Assembly (NCBI GenBank): GCA_001600175.1
Contig: BCJC01000003.1
Coordinates: 868,001 to 932,000 of the forward strand
DNA: 64,000 nt
Origin: Erythrobasidium yunnanense
Lineage: Eukaryota; Basidiomycota; Cystobasidiomycetes; Erythrobasidiales; Erythrobasidiaceae
Reading direction: 5' to 3'
Below, in pieces: positions 46,039 through 57,176 of the stretch. Made by a program: the position numbers and the translations under genes. The first letter of the stretch is position 1; the number at the start of each line of letters is the position of its first letter. Below the pieces are notes generated by a model. The model saw nothing but the letters and a program-made list of their open reading frames with translations, did not search any database and was not told where the DNA came from.

Positions 46039-48969
46039 ATGACTGGCCCAATCTCCCAAAACCAGGCTTCGACAGCCAGCAAAACAACTTCAAACCAGTC
46101 ATCCCAACCATTTAGCTATGCAACAGCTGTAAGAAGGTCATCTCTGCCTCCGTCCGACGAAGATAATAAGGGAGAAGGAGGAACAGGAAGCCAGCATGAT
46201 AGCAGCAACAAGACACAGCAAACACTAGCAAGAGATATCCCATCTTCACACTTCCCTATTTCTCCTCCTGCTACGGACCCGAAACAGCAGGCTTCGTCAT
46301 CAGTCTTCGGCAGCATGAGAGGACGAGGAAACCCGCTTCCACGACCAGCTTCAGTCTCACCTACCAAGAATGGTCTTTCGTCAGAACACGACATTTCTCC
46401 CCTCTCTTTACCAACTTCGTCGTCAGGTCTCAACAGAAACAAACCGTTCACTGCAAACAGCATCTTCACTCCTTCTACAGTGAATAGTACTTTCTCGACT
46501 GCTTCATCGAAAGCATCTACTGCAAAGACATCTCACTACTCTCCTTCTCCTCTTACTCGTCAAGGAGCATATACAGACTTGTCTTCTCACTTCAACAAGA
46601 GTCTAAGTCTAGATGACGATCCTCTTCTACGAAACGACAAGATCACTCCTCTTCCACCTTTCCAGAGACACAGCGTCAAATTTGCAGATGTCGAAAAGAA
46701 GCATCATCAGCTTCCCTCTCCGCCTACTCAATCTATCCTGCAACAGATTATCGAAGGTCAAATCAAGAAGGATGCTTTCTCTTACGAGAGAAGAGATACG
46801 CCATTCTACAATTCGTATCAAGAACCTACAAGATATCTATTCGTTTCGGGCTTACCTCCCGTGGAAGAGGATGAGTTCAGATATAATGGAAATAGTCTTT
46901 CCGCATCTGAAAGTAGGGAAAGAGTAAGATTGGAACTGTCAGAAGAGATGAAAGCTGCTTTCAGAGTAAGTTTTCCCTTAGTTCTTTCGGAATTTCGTGC
47001 ATCTGATCAATGTATCTATCTGTTCAGCAATACGGAGACCTCCGAGGAATATACGCAAGAGACTTTATCCAGCATCAATATGTCATTCTTTCATTTTACG
47101 ACACGCGTCAAGCATCTCGAGCATTCAGAAGAATCCTTTTGGATCAGCATCCTGCTTTCCAATACAACTCACTGTACCCTAGCTTCATCACGAGAGAAAG
47201 AGCTGTTCAGGTGGGCTTCGACATTTTTCTTTCTTCCCACGAGAGACTGAGGATATTGTTTCGATAGCTCGCTTCTCATTCTTTCACGAGCAAGTTCCTC
47301 TCGGTAGGAGAAGGAAGATTAACCTTCAAGCTACGCCCTGATATTCCCTTCTCTGGTCTCGAGGTTAGTCAGCTTTCGAATATTACCATACTACTTTACT
47401 GACGATATTTCTGCCATCCTTTCCTCTCTTTCTCGTACTGCAGATCTACCTGAAAGGCTTTGGAGACATTGAATCCTTCATTCCTAACCCTGAAGAGAAA
47501 GGGCGCTACAATCTAGTCTATTACGACGACCGAGCCGCTGCACGAGCTTGGCTGCAGCTCTGCGATGACAACGTACGTATCTCCTTTCTTGCTGTATTTC
47601 GGCGTTGCTGAATAGACTTTCTCTGTAGATTCCTGGTGTCGAAGTGGATTGGCAAGACAAGGAAACTTTGGTGTGCCGCAGCATCACATATCTTCCAACA
47701 GGAGCCTTCTGACGTTTCTCCGATCTTCAGAATCAGTATCTTTTGGAAGTGGAGCCTAAAGAGCAAGACTCAGCAAACAGAAGACGCGGTACTCCCCCTC
47801 TTATACCTATTCCCACTCCGCCTACTTCAAATCACTTCCAGTATCAGCAACATCAAAACCAGAACTACCACGACAGATGGTCAACTTCCACAGCCTCTTC
47901 GCCGTTCTCAAGCACTTCTCCACATTCAGCAGAGCCCCAGCAGAAGCAGAAAGATCTTCTTCCAGACGGCTTTACTTCAGCTACTACTCGTCCGCCAAGC
48001 GTTCTTCCTCCACTCCCAACTTCGAGTGCTTTTGTGCCGAACGAGCAGAAACATCTGGGAACGGGAGGGACTGCTAATGCATGGGGCTTGATCAGAGATG
48101 AGTGAGTGCTGAAGAACCTGAAGAAGGGGATCAACGAGAAGACCTTGTACTGACGTTGTTTACCGTTCTGCAGCCCGATCCCGGATCATAACTTGATCAT
48201 CTTCGAGAACATCGAATCTGGAAAAGAGAAGAGAACGTCCTGCATCCTGCGAAACTTGCCAAACAGAATGACTCAGCTAGAGTTGATGGAGGTACGCTAT
48301 CCGTCCATATTTATCTCCGTCAGCTTCATTACCCTAACTTGTATTCTTATCCTCAAAAGAACCTCGACGAGATCGTACCACGGGAGTACGACTTCATCTA
48401 TCTGCGCTTCGACTTCCAATCTGGCAGCAACTGCGGTTTTGGCTTTGTAAACTTCATCTCGCTAGATGCGCTGCTTCGCTTCTGGTCGGCTAGATTGGGC
48501 CAGATGTGGGATAAAGATAATAGTAGGAAATTGGTGATGGGAGGATTTGCGAACATTCAAGTTAGTCCCGTCATTCCTTCCTCGATGAAAGAAGTACACA
48601 TAGCTGAAGTTGTGCTCAAGGGTAAGAAGGGCCTCATGGAGCGCTTCAGAAACTCGTCCGTTATGGAACAAGACATTGCGTAAGCCATCAGTACTCCTCT
48701 CGCTTGGAAAGTGGACTGAAGTGCTGAATCCTTGACAGCTATCAACCCAAGATCTTCTACTCAACCGGTCCCCTCAAAGGTCTACCGGAGCCATTTCCTG
48801 CCTCAAACAACGCACTACGTAAAGCAAAGTCAACATACGGCTCGACCCTGTACGGACGTAAGTTGTACTTTGTTGAATGATATAGCTTGCTCGGCTAAAA
48901 TTGACTTCTTCTGTCGATGCAGTCTATGGCAACAAACCCAAAGGAGGCTTCCGACCCGTCAACGTGTGA
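46039..48969 (+). CDS. Mei2-like RNA-binding protein
   Basis: Mei2-type proteins bind RNA through a distinctive C-terminal RRM. In fission yeast Mei2 switches cells to meiosis. Eleven exons (46039-46965, 47028-47210, 47268-47363, 47444-47572, 47629-47670, 47731-48101, 48174-48291, 48360-48560, 48621-48679, 48739-48857, 48923-48969) give 763 aa. The C-terminal RRM_2 domain (about 600-715) shows RTSCILRNLPNRMTQLELME, EYDFIYLRFDFQSGSNCGFG, ARLGQMWD, FANIQGKKGLMERFRNSSVM and YQPKIFYS, all family signatures. Two weaker RRM-like units lie upstream (EPTRYLFVSGLPPVEE and IYLKGFGDIESF). The first 230 residues are Ser/Thr-rich and may be phospho-regulated, by analogy only. Confidence 0.92.
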
Positions 48970-49771
48970 TCTCAACAACTCTCACCCACCAATTAAAATG
49001 AAAATAATACCAAACAAAACAATCCTCTCGTTCCTCTTTACTCTGATCCTGATTCTCTTATATATTCTCTATCTGCTCTCTTTCACCACTTTCTCTTTCG
49101 TTTCTCTCTGCGCATCCGTCTCTCGGGTGTGTCGTTACGATCATCGTTCACGCTCACGTTTGGGGTTCTGTATTCCTTTCCTCGCTTATCTTTTCATTCA
49201 TTCGTTACTTTCTCCGCTCGTGCTATTCTTTCATAGACGAAGGAGACGGGCTCTCCTTAGACGGCATAGAGAAGCACGAAGGCCGCAGATGCTGCGAGAT
49301 ACTAGAGAGGCACATCTAGCGGCTATACGAAATGCTACGAATACGAATTACGACTTTGTAGCTTAGTTTTCCGTTTACTTCTGGTCTGGCAATGAAACAT
49401 CATCATGGTACTTCAAGTTCATCTCGCATCGCTGCAATGTCATGCAAGCTTGCGACAGTTACGGAAAAACAGACCATTCGTGTTTCTTGTTATTTCGCTA
49501 CAATGACAGATCGGGCTGATTACAGGTACCTATTTACTTCGACTAGAAGACAAGGTAGATGCAGCATGCACACTCTAGTGATGGTGATTGAGAAAACTTG
49601 TACATCGAGAATTACTGGGAGTTAGAGCGATGGAGGTGGGGTGAACCTGGCCCAAAGGTCGGACGGGACGCATTAGGCATTGCCAGAGGCTACCAGATTC
49701 GGTATTACGGTCTCGTAGGACGCGAACTGTCGGCCTGTAGCCTCCTTATCCTAATCAAACGTAGTCTCACA
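48970..49771. other. Convergent 3' intergenic stretch
   Basis: This separates the stops of the Mei2-like gene (plus) and the PhoD-like gene (minus). A T-rich part at 48998-49366 (plus) opens a 122-codon ATG frame with two hydrophobic runs and a basic C-terminus. T-rich 3' UTRs easily produce such frames, so it is not called as a gene. Confidence 0.4.
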
Positions 49772-52515
49772 TTAGCTGGGGAAAGGGAAGGAAAGTGGGC
49801 CACTTCGACTTACCCTGCTTTCGAGCCACATGCGGATCCTGAGACCACTAACGGGATCTCTACTTTCATTACCATTCTCTTCTACCTTTCCAGCCTGCAT
49901 CTGCGGGTTGTGTCCATGTCGATGCAGCATCTTCGATCTTCTATGATGGCAGAAGATTCCATGACTGTGTTCATGCACCTTCTTATCCGTCAGTATACCC
50001 TTTCCATCAGGCGCAGAGACTGGTCCTAGAGTACTTGGGTAACCCTTCTTCTTATCGAAAGCATAGTTGTCCCGGAACCATTCTAGGTCTTTATTCTCAT
50101 CTTTTCCGCCGTTCTTGTGACCGAATGTAGGATGATGATGGTGTTCTTCTTCGTTGGTGGGTGATCCTCCATTCATGCCCTCAGAACCGTTCTGCGAATC
50201 GACCTGGCGGTGAAAGTTGTGCGTTGTGGGATCCGTCGCGCTGCCATAGCTGCCTTCTCCTCCGACTTCCTCGAAGTATGTATAGTTTCGGTTCGGCATG
50301 ACCTTGCGATGGCGGACTTGTTTGCCTTGTTCTGGCCGCCTCTCGAACATCTCGACGAGGGATTCTTCCGTGTCTTCAATGGGATGCCAGCTGTTTGCAA
50401 TGTAATGATACCCAATACTACGATGGAAAAGACAGTATGTTGTCAGCGTAAACTCCTCTACTTCGTTTAGAATTCGATGACTTACCATGCATTGGGCGAA
50501 GGAGCCTGATTAACAATTGCCGAAGAGATGATCTGGTACATGAGTTTCGGATCGTTCTCCGGTCTGAGCTTGAGCTTCTTCCTTGCAGCTTTGTCTGAGC
50601 GGAACATCGAGAATGCAGCGCAGTGCACATCGCCAGAGAGGAAGGTCACTCGGATGTTGCGCCTCGCAGCGAAGTCTTGCATGCGCTTCAGGACTGAGTT
50701 CCGTTCTTCGATATGCGAGTCGTGGCACCATTCGTCGAGAAGACTGGATGGGATGAAATGGTGAGCTTTCCTAGCGCTTGAAAAGATCAACAGAACGTAC
50801 TCGTCATAGAACTCGGGCAGATCGAATATACTGTTCAGACCTTTCACTCCAGGCAGCTTGCGGACCCACCTACACAAACAATTAAATGGATCAGCTTTGG
50901 CTTTTGGTGAAACATCTCTTGCTAGCAAGCAATACGCACGGCTTCTGTCCAGCCAAGAAATTGAAAAAGCTTTCACCCGCCGGCACTCTTATAAAGCTGA
51001 ACGGCACCGCAAAGACGGTAATAAGATGCTGCGTCGTATCTGAAATTTCATTCATTTTGTCGAAGATCATCTCCATCGACTTCTTCTCGTGTACTTGTAA
51101 ATGGTTTCGCTCGCTTCGGCCATCAGGCATGACGATCGCCAGTCTTGGTCCGCATTGCCCAATGAAGTTCTGTGCTTGCACGCCGAAGAACCCGTGCGAG
51201 GCGGCGAGAGCTTCGGTCGTGTGATGTTGGAATAACAAACGGAACTTGTGCGCGCTTCGGAAAAGACCGAGCATAACGGGCGAGTCGTGGAGTTCTGGAG
51301 GATAAGAGCCAGCTCCATCGAAGATCTGCATTATATTGTATGTATAAGTAATGCTTTAGCAAACTTGCCTCTGGTGAAACTCACATCGTGGTCATCCCAC
51401 ATCATCAAGCTGGGCATAGTCTCCAATGCCAGCCTGACCTCATCTCTCTGCCACGTCTCATGGTATGTATTGAAGTAGTACTCTGCGACTTGTGTGGACA
51501 CTTCTTCCGAAAACTCATGCTTCCACTTTATGTCCCAGTCAAACTTGATCCATCGCTTCAAGAAAGGTATGTCGGCGAAAATGAAGTCGATGTAGATTTG
51601 GTCGCCGCCCCAGATCAAGAGATGTAAAGGTGTCTCGCGATGTACTGAATTCAGATGCTTCCACACGTTGTCGAAGCCTAGGAGCTCCACGGTCTTCTGC
51701 GGGACGGTTTCCTGAAAAGACACCCAAGTCAGCTGAGTATCTCATCGAGAACAGCAAGAAATTCTGACATCAAAACCATTACAACTATGGCTGTTTGAAT
51801 GCATCTCAGAACAATTCCTGATGTCTGGTATGGTCTGGGAGCAACTTACAAGCCGCCTCTCCATTTCTGCTCCCACTTGGGAATATGGAACGTGTTCGAG
51901 CTGACTTTGTGACCTTGGTGTGTCATTGTCCAATTGACTTTCTGATCTCCGGTTCCATTCGGTATAGGCATTGAAATATCGAATCGGACGGCAACCATTC
52001 CAAAGACATCGTCATAAAGGACTTGCGAAGACTGCTTGACATCGTACTCGAATGAAAGCTCTGGTTGTGGTGTTCCTGCGATTCATGAAGAGCATCGTCA
52101 GAGAGAACGGAAATAGACTGCCCGCCACTTCCTCTCACCTCTTCTGTGGAAGACCAGCACTGATCCAGTCCATCTCTGATCTTGTGTAGTAGTCTTGAAG
52201 TGGAAGTATGGTCCTAACGTTGGTTCTTGCGGACCTTTGGCTATTTGACGATGGTCATAATTGGAACGGCGGAGCGGGTCTCAGGTCAGTCGCACTTCGC
52301 AGATCGGAGTTTTCCACGATGGATATGGTATGCATACGTGGTCTATTGATGCCTGGCGACTGTGTTTTGGCTGGTTTTGAAGGTGCTGGGGCTGAATCGA
52401 TGGGACTATTTGCTCTCCTTTCACCAGCGACTGGCTCTACCATGAGTGTATCCTTGTGCTTTGGCTGCAACAGTGATATATCCGTAGGTGGTTCATTGTA
52501 GGTATCGCCAGACAT
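49772..52515 (-). CDS. PhoD-like metallophosphatase domain protein
   Basis: A member of the fungal PhoD-like phosphatase family (metallophosphoesterase fold). The substrate is not known. Nine exons (52515-52296, 52213-52139, 52075-51850, 51784-51769, 51711-51385, 51325-50940, 50869-50801, 50743-50486, 50417-49772) give 740 aa. Metal-site motifs are visible: CNGFD, WGGDQIYIDFIF, LMMWDDHDIFDG and FLSGDVHCAAFS. The conserved CNGFD motif is encoded by a 16-nt microexon. Choosing that acceptor gives a normal 65-nt intron instead of a 32-nt one. The exon 1 donor (52295) is the least certain junction. The C-terminal 200 residues are His/Gly/Asn-rich. The gene is divergent from RPL3. Confidence 0.85.
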
Positions 52516-53187
52516 GTTTGTAGATTCCTCCAGTTGCGACAAGTCGAAGAAGACTTCAGCCTAAGTTTCAGTCGTCACCGGCAACCCGCAAAATGGCACG
52601 TGCAGCTCGGCATCTTTGGGATTAGGGGAAGGAACAGGAACGAGCAGAAGCTGCGGTTAGCAAAGTAGACGATATAGTGGGCATGTTAGTAGCATGGCGA
52701 TGGTCGGAGTATGATTTTACAGGGTTCCAGCAAGAGAAGCGAGCTTTTTTTGACAGAATTCACTATGTCTTGGCTTATTTTCTGCCTTTCGAGCTAGGAA
52801 ATGCGAACTGTAAAGATGCGAAGCAGCATACGATGCGATATACTGGAAAAAGTTGCTTCTAGATGTTTTCTTGAACCCTGCTTGCGCATTCTCAGATTTT
52901 TCTGATCGAATAGATGCGGAAGATTTCAAACTCGAAGGAAGGAGGAGAGGGGAAAGAGAGAAGGCAAGGAAAGAGTTGTCTCGACCATCATCCACCACTT
53001 GTGAGCAGAGCATACACACATTTCAACACTTTCTACATCATACTAACGCCTTGTTGTCTCCCAGCTCCAGGTATGTTTGAGCTCGTCGCAGGTTGCTGCA
53101 GAGGCAATTCTCGCAGTGACTGGCAAGAAAAGATCTGCTGAGTATCCTCCGCTGACTGCTGGCTTGTGCTTGATCGATACATAGACA
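52516..53187. promoter_or_regulatory. Shared upstream region of PhoD-like gene and RPL3
   Basis: A 672-bp divergent intergenic region with no supported gene. A minus-strand frame at 52717-53019 is treated as chance. It probably contains both promoters and the RPL3 leader. Confidence 0.45.
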
Positions 53188-54652
53188 ATGTCTCACAGAA
53201 AGTGAGCTGCATTCGGTTCACTGTTCGAAGAAAGCTCGCTAACCTGCATATTCTTCTCCAGGTTCGAGCATCGTACGCAGAATCGCACCCTCCATATCAA
53301 GCATCAACTAACGTAATGCAACAGCTCGACATGGTTCCCTAGGGTTCTTGCCCAAGAAGAGGGCCGCCCGTCACCGCGGAAAGGTCAAGTCGTTCCCAGT
53401 CGTGAGTTTATGCATGAAAATTCGGATAGCAGAAATGGACATTCGCCAACGCACCTACAATCTTACAGGACGACAGCAAGAAGCCTGTACACCTTACTGC
53501 CTTCCTTGGTTACAAGGCTGGTATGACCCACATTGTCAGAGAGCTTGACCGAGCAGGAAGCAGTCAGTCGAGACTCCTCTCCGACAAGACGCTTAGCTGA
53601 CATTGCTCTACAGAAATGCACAAGCGCGAGGTCGTTGAGGCTGCCACTGTCATCGAGACTCCTCCTCTTGTCATCGTCGGTGTCGTCGGATACGTAGAGA
53701 CACCACGAGGTCTGCGATCCCTCACCACCGTCTGGGCCGAGCACCTTTCCGACGATCTGAAGCGACGATTCTACAAGAACTGGTACAGGAGCAAGAAGAA
53801 GGCTTTCACCCGCTACGCTGCCAAGCACGCAGAGTCTTCCGGCAAGTCTGTTGCAGGCGAGCTCGAGCGAATCCGCAAGTACTGCACTGTCGTCCGTGTC
53901 CTTGCACACACCCAGATTCGCAAGACTGGTCTCTCGCAGAAGAAGGCTCACCTCATGGAGATCCAAGTCAACGGAGGATCGATCGCCGACAAGGTCGAAT
54001 TCGCCAAGTCTCACTTCGAGAAGACCGTCGACGTCGCTTCCGTATTCGAGGCAGATGAGAACATCGACATCATTGGTGTCACCAAGGGTCACGGATTCGA
54101 GGGTGTTACACACAGATGGGGAACCAAGAAGCTTCCCCGAAAGACACACAAGGGTCTGCGTAAGGTCGCTTGTATCGGAGCGTGGCATCCTTCCAAGGTC
54201 ATGTACTCCGTCGCAAGAGCTGGTCAGAACGGTTACCATCACCGTACCGAGACCAACAAGAAGATCTACAGAATCGGAAAGGGCGAGGATGCATCGAATG
54301 GTGCTACCGAGTTCGACATCACTCCTAAAACTATCACTCCTCTCGGCGGTTTCGTCAGATACGGTGTCGTCAACAACGACTTTGTCCTCATCAAGGGATC
54401 GTGTGTCGGTGTCAAGAAGCGTATCATTACACTCAGGAAGTCCATGCAGACACACACCAAGCGAAAGGATCTCGAGAAGGCAAGCGAGAGCTTGAAGTTC
54501 ATCGATACTGCCTCCAAATTGTACGTTCGCTTCCGACGTCTCATAGAATTCATTGCTAACTCTTCTGCGTGCAATATAGTGGTCATGGCAGATTCCAGAG
54601 CAAAGCAGAGAAGGATGCGTTTATGGGACAGCGAAAAATCAAGTCTACTTAG
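53188..54652 (+). CDS. RPL3: Large ribosomal subunit protein uL3
   Basis: uL3 is a core 60S protein near the peptidyl-transferase centre. Six exons (53188-53201, 53262-53272, 53325-53401, 53469-53562, 53614-54520, 54580-54652) give 391 aa, the family length. It begins [20 protein letters not shown], continues [20 protein letters not shown], and contains [20 protein letters not shown] (the basic loop) and [20 protein letters not shown]. The C-terminus [20 protein letters not shown] comes from the last exon. Exon 1 has only 14 nt and exon 2 only 11 nt, yet together they restore the invariant N-terminus. The two 5' microexons echo TEF1. Identity is certain. Confidence 0.96.
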
Positions 54653-55311
54653 AGATTTTTCGTCCCTTACCCCTATCTTTCTTTTTCCGCTGCTACAAGT
54701 GTTGTTTCGGGGAAGCTTGTAGTTACACATGCAATGCTATCCTTCTTTTCACTTGCTGTGCAGTCTTGCGCTTCCTGAGCTTGCTGTCGTCGAGCCTTCG
54801 AGAATTTATGCGATCTTTACCGACTTCAACCATGTCTACTGACCTGTCGTGCCCAATACATATTCTTTCTGTATCTATTCTACATCTACATCGTGTACAG
54901 TATGCCTTTGTCGTACGGGATCATCGTCTTTTACGCACGACTCAAGGTCTTCCAGATACGGGCACCACAAGTAAACAACGTAGAGACGCGATAAGCCCAG
55001 TAGAACCACCACATCACACTCTAACAGTATCTCTGCAACAAACTCCAACTCCACCTCCTGGTCTGGGCTTTACAAATGGCTCCCTTCGACCTCATGCTAC
55101 TGGCCAATCTACCGTTACATAACGTCGTTCCAATGGCGCTGCCATCTGCAAGATACTGTCTAATTTACACTAATAGGCTGACCTGATGGCGATATTCATA
55201 CGATACACGTTCGAAACAGCTCCGCAAGCGATATTCATCGTAATCTGAGTATGAACAGGGTCACCAGGACCGCCTGCACTACCACGTAATACTACATCCA
55301 CACCAACCTGA
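54653..55311. other. Intergenic stretch after RPL3
   Basis: The convergent 3' ends of RPL3 and cysteine-rich gene 1 lie here. A minus-strand frame at about 55155-55305 stays open directly downstream of the cysteine-rich gene but in another frame. It contains a near-repeat of ATGAATATCGC (two copies 35 bp apart) and is not called. Confidence 0.4.
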
Positions 55312-55737
55312 TCAAGCCACGCTGCTAGTGGCTAGAGGCGCCATACCACCTACTGCAGCTGAACTAGCAGCGGATCCCGAAATCTGTACCGGCAGTACAC
55401 ACTGCGACCTATCTAGCCCCGATGGCGCTATCGCAATAGCAGCACCCTGTTCCACACACACTGTCCCTCTAGCACATCCAACCGCTTTCCATCCATTACT
55501 CGTGCAAGATGTTCCCTTCCATTTGGTGCATTGTTCAAGACCAGCTTCTGCGGAGGCACTGCATCTCCATGCTTCACTGCAATCTACAAACCCTCCTGAT
55601 ACGCCCGTAGCCGGGCAGAAAGAGGATACCTTGCGCGGCGCAAAGGATCGGAACCCAAGCGGGGCTGCTGAAGTTTGTAGAATGACACTGGCCATGATAG
55701 CTGCCGTAAAGACTGAGGCGGTCTTGGTTGAGAACAT
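55312..55737 (-). CDS. Cysteine-rich secreted protein 1 (effector-like), no introns
   Basis: I do not recognise a named family. The single exon gives 141 aa from ATG 55737. An N-terminal signal peptide is evident (MFSTKTASVFTAAIMASVIL then QTSAAP). The mature part has eight cysteines: FCPATGVSGG, FVDCSEAWRC, LEQCTKW, TSCTSN, AVGCARGTVC and SQCVLP. It ends in a short Ser/Ala-rich tail. The same cysteine frame and the words GLDR and GCA.GT recur in the gene at 56565, so the two are paralogues. Small secreted Cys-rich proteins in plant- or animal-associated fungi often act as effectors or adhesion factors. That role is inference. An in-frame upstream ATG at 55839 would bury the signal peptide and was not used. 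Confidence 0.78.
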   Translation of the reverse strand: MFSTKTASVFTAAIMASVILQTSAAPLGFRSFAPRKVSSFCPATGVSGGFVDCSEAWRCSASAEAGLEQCTKWKGTSCTSNGWKAVGCARGTVCVEQGAAIAIAPSGLDRSQCVLPVQISGSAASSAAVGGMAPLATSSVA

Positions 55738-56020
55738 AACTGCAGTGGATGGTTTACGGTGAGGATTGTGGATGGTGAAGTGAGTGATTGTGTGCGGGAG
55801 ATGTATTGTGTCTGCGCCTGGCGGACAAGTGGGTTTCAAATGAGTGAGTGTTGAGAGTCCTCAGTATGTTCTGAGTGATGTTTGATGTTATATGTTGATC
55901 AGGATCAAGCCCAGGCAACGCAAACGTCCAGGTTTTAAGCCGCACTGGTGACCCTTCAAATGCTGCACTCAACGGGGTCATCAAGGTCCAGGGAGACCTC
56001 CGGTTTCTAGATAGAACGGT

Positions 56021-56071
56021 AAGTGTGTAAGGGAGATAGGTGACTAACCTGCAAAATTCCCTTACACACTT
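56021..56071. repeat. 14-bp perfect inverted repeat between the two cysteine-rich genes
   Basis: AAGTGTGTAAGGGA (56021-56034) is matched by its exact reverse complement TCCCTTACACACTT (56058-56071) with a 23-nt spacer. It lies in the 827-bp divergent region 55738-56564, which holds no other gene that I can see. It could be a paired regulator-binding site or a hairpin. The function is unknown. Confidence 0.7.
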
Positions 56072-56564
56072 CAATGCGGCCACTGGCCGGGCCGCCTAGG
56101 GACACGCTGGAATTGTTGCGGATACCTGGCAGGAGCTAGGCGTAGTACAAGCTGAAAGTTAGGGCGGGAATCTGGTAGAGTTGCTGAAAGCTTGTCCGCC
56201 TGACCCGCAGCCGACATTGGCTAAAACACCTGGCGTGGACCAATACCACCACACTCATCAAACATGCTTCAGCGTGACATTTACTGATGTACGACCTTCA
56301 ACTCATCCAGCTACAGGAACTTAACATAATCGCCTATTCAGGTAGCTGCAAGTCTTGCAATCTCGACGCCTTCAAGCCTGAATCACACGTAATGCCCGCG
56401 TCTGACCATCAACTATGAAAAATCTGCATAAACCCGAAAATTCGACACTTTGGTGGTACGCAATAGAGAATTTGCGAGGCAGTGCAGTTGCTGCCGTGAC
56501 GATAGAGCCCTGCGCTAGCACTTCAGTCCCTTTTCCTCCTTAAGCGAACACAACAAGCGAAAAC

Positions 56565-57176
56565 ATGCTATCTATCGTCTGGTCGATCGTTCTTTTGGCA
56601 GCAATTACAGAAGCAGCACCCACACTGTCTGTAGTCCCGGCCGCTCGAGCGGGAGAGTGCCCAGCGATGGACCCTGTCAAAGGTGGTTACTTCGTCAATT
56701 GTAGGTGGTAAGATCGATGAAGCTCCCTGAATTGCGTATGAATAGCCGAAATTTAGGTACGCAAGCCTATAGGTGCAATGAAGACACGAATATGGGGTTA
56801 GACCAATGCACGGTATGGTCGGGTCAAAATTGCACAAAGTGGGCCAACATCGGTTGCGCGGAAGGAACGTGCTGCACGGAGAGCGTGAGTCTATACATTC
56901 GTCTAGCTGTAGCACAACTACTGAATATGCTACATATATATTTAGGGTATTGTGGTGCTTATAGCACCTGAGGGGTTAGACCGAGCATACTGTCTTCTTC
57001 CTGGTCAGATCGCTGTGCCGGACAATGGTGAACCAACCTCTTCTATGGTCAAGACAACTTCCGAGATCACCACTGTTCCTCATTCCAAGCCTACAAATCT
57101 TCCTGAAACTACCCACTTGACAGTACTGCCTAGCATCAAGAGTCTTGCTGAGGCTTCTACAATTTCTTCGCTCTAA
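56565..57176 (+). CDS. Cysteine-rich secreted protein 2 (effector-like), two introns
   Basis: A paralogue of the gene at 55312. Exons 56565-56700, 56757-56884 and 56946-57176 give 164 aa with all phases closing. The signal peptide is MLSIVWSIVLLAAITEAAPT. The mature part has nine cysteines: ECPAMDP, FVNCTQAYRC, LDQCTVW, QNCTKW, IGCAEGTCC and AYCLLP. Eight line up with those of gene 1, and the ninth makes a CC pair. A Thr/Ser/Pro-rich tail of about 55 residues follows, which might be O-glycosylated. There is no clear GPI signal. Its last 20 coding bases overlap the end of the methyltransferase gene on the other strand. The role is unknown. Confidence 0.78.

Noticed and set aside
48998-49366. 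A 122-codon frame with two hydrophobic runs after the Mei2-like gene
   Set aside because: It lies in a T-rich convergent 3' region, where such hydrophobic frames arise by chance. No splice or promoter signals support it.
53463-54455. A 330-codon minus-strand frame opposite RPL3
   Set aside because: It is an antisense shadow of a highly biased ribosomal-protein coding sequence.
55155-55305. An open minus-strand frame directly downstream of cysteine-rich gene 1
   Set aside because: It is in a different frame from the gene, with no splice site joining it. It is more likely 3' UTR with a short internal repeat.
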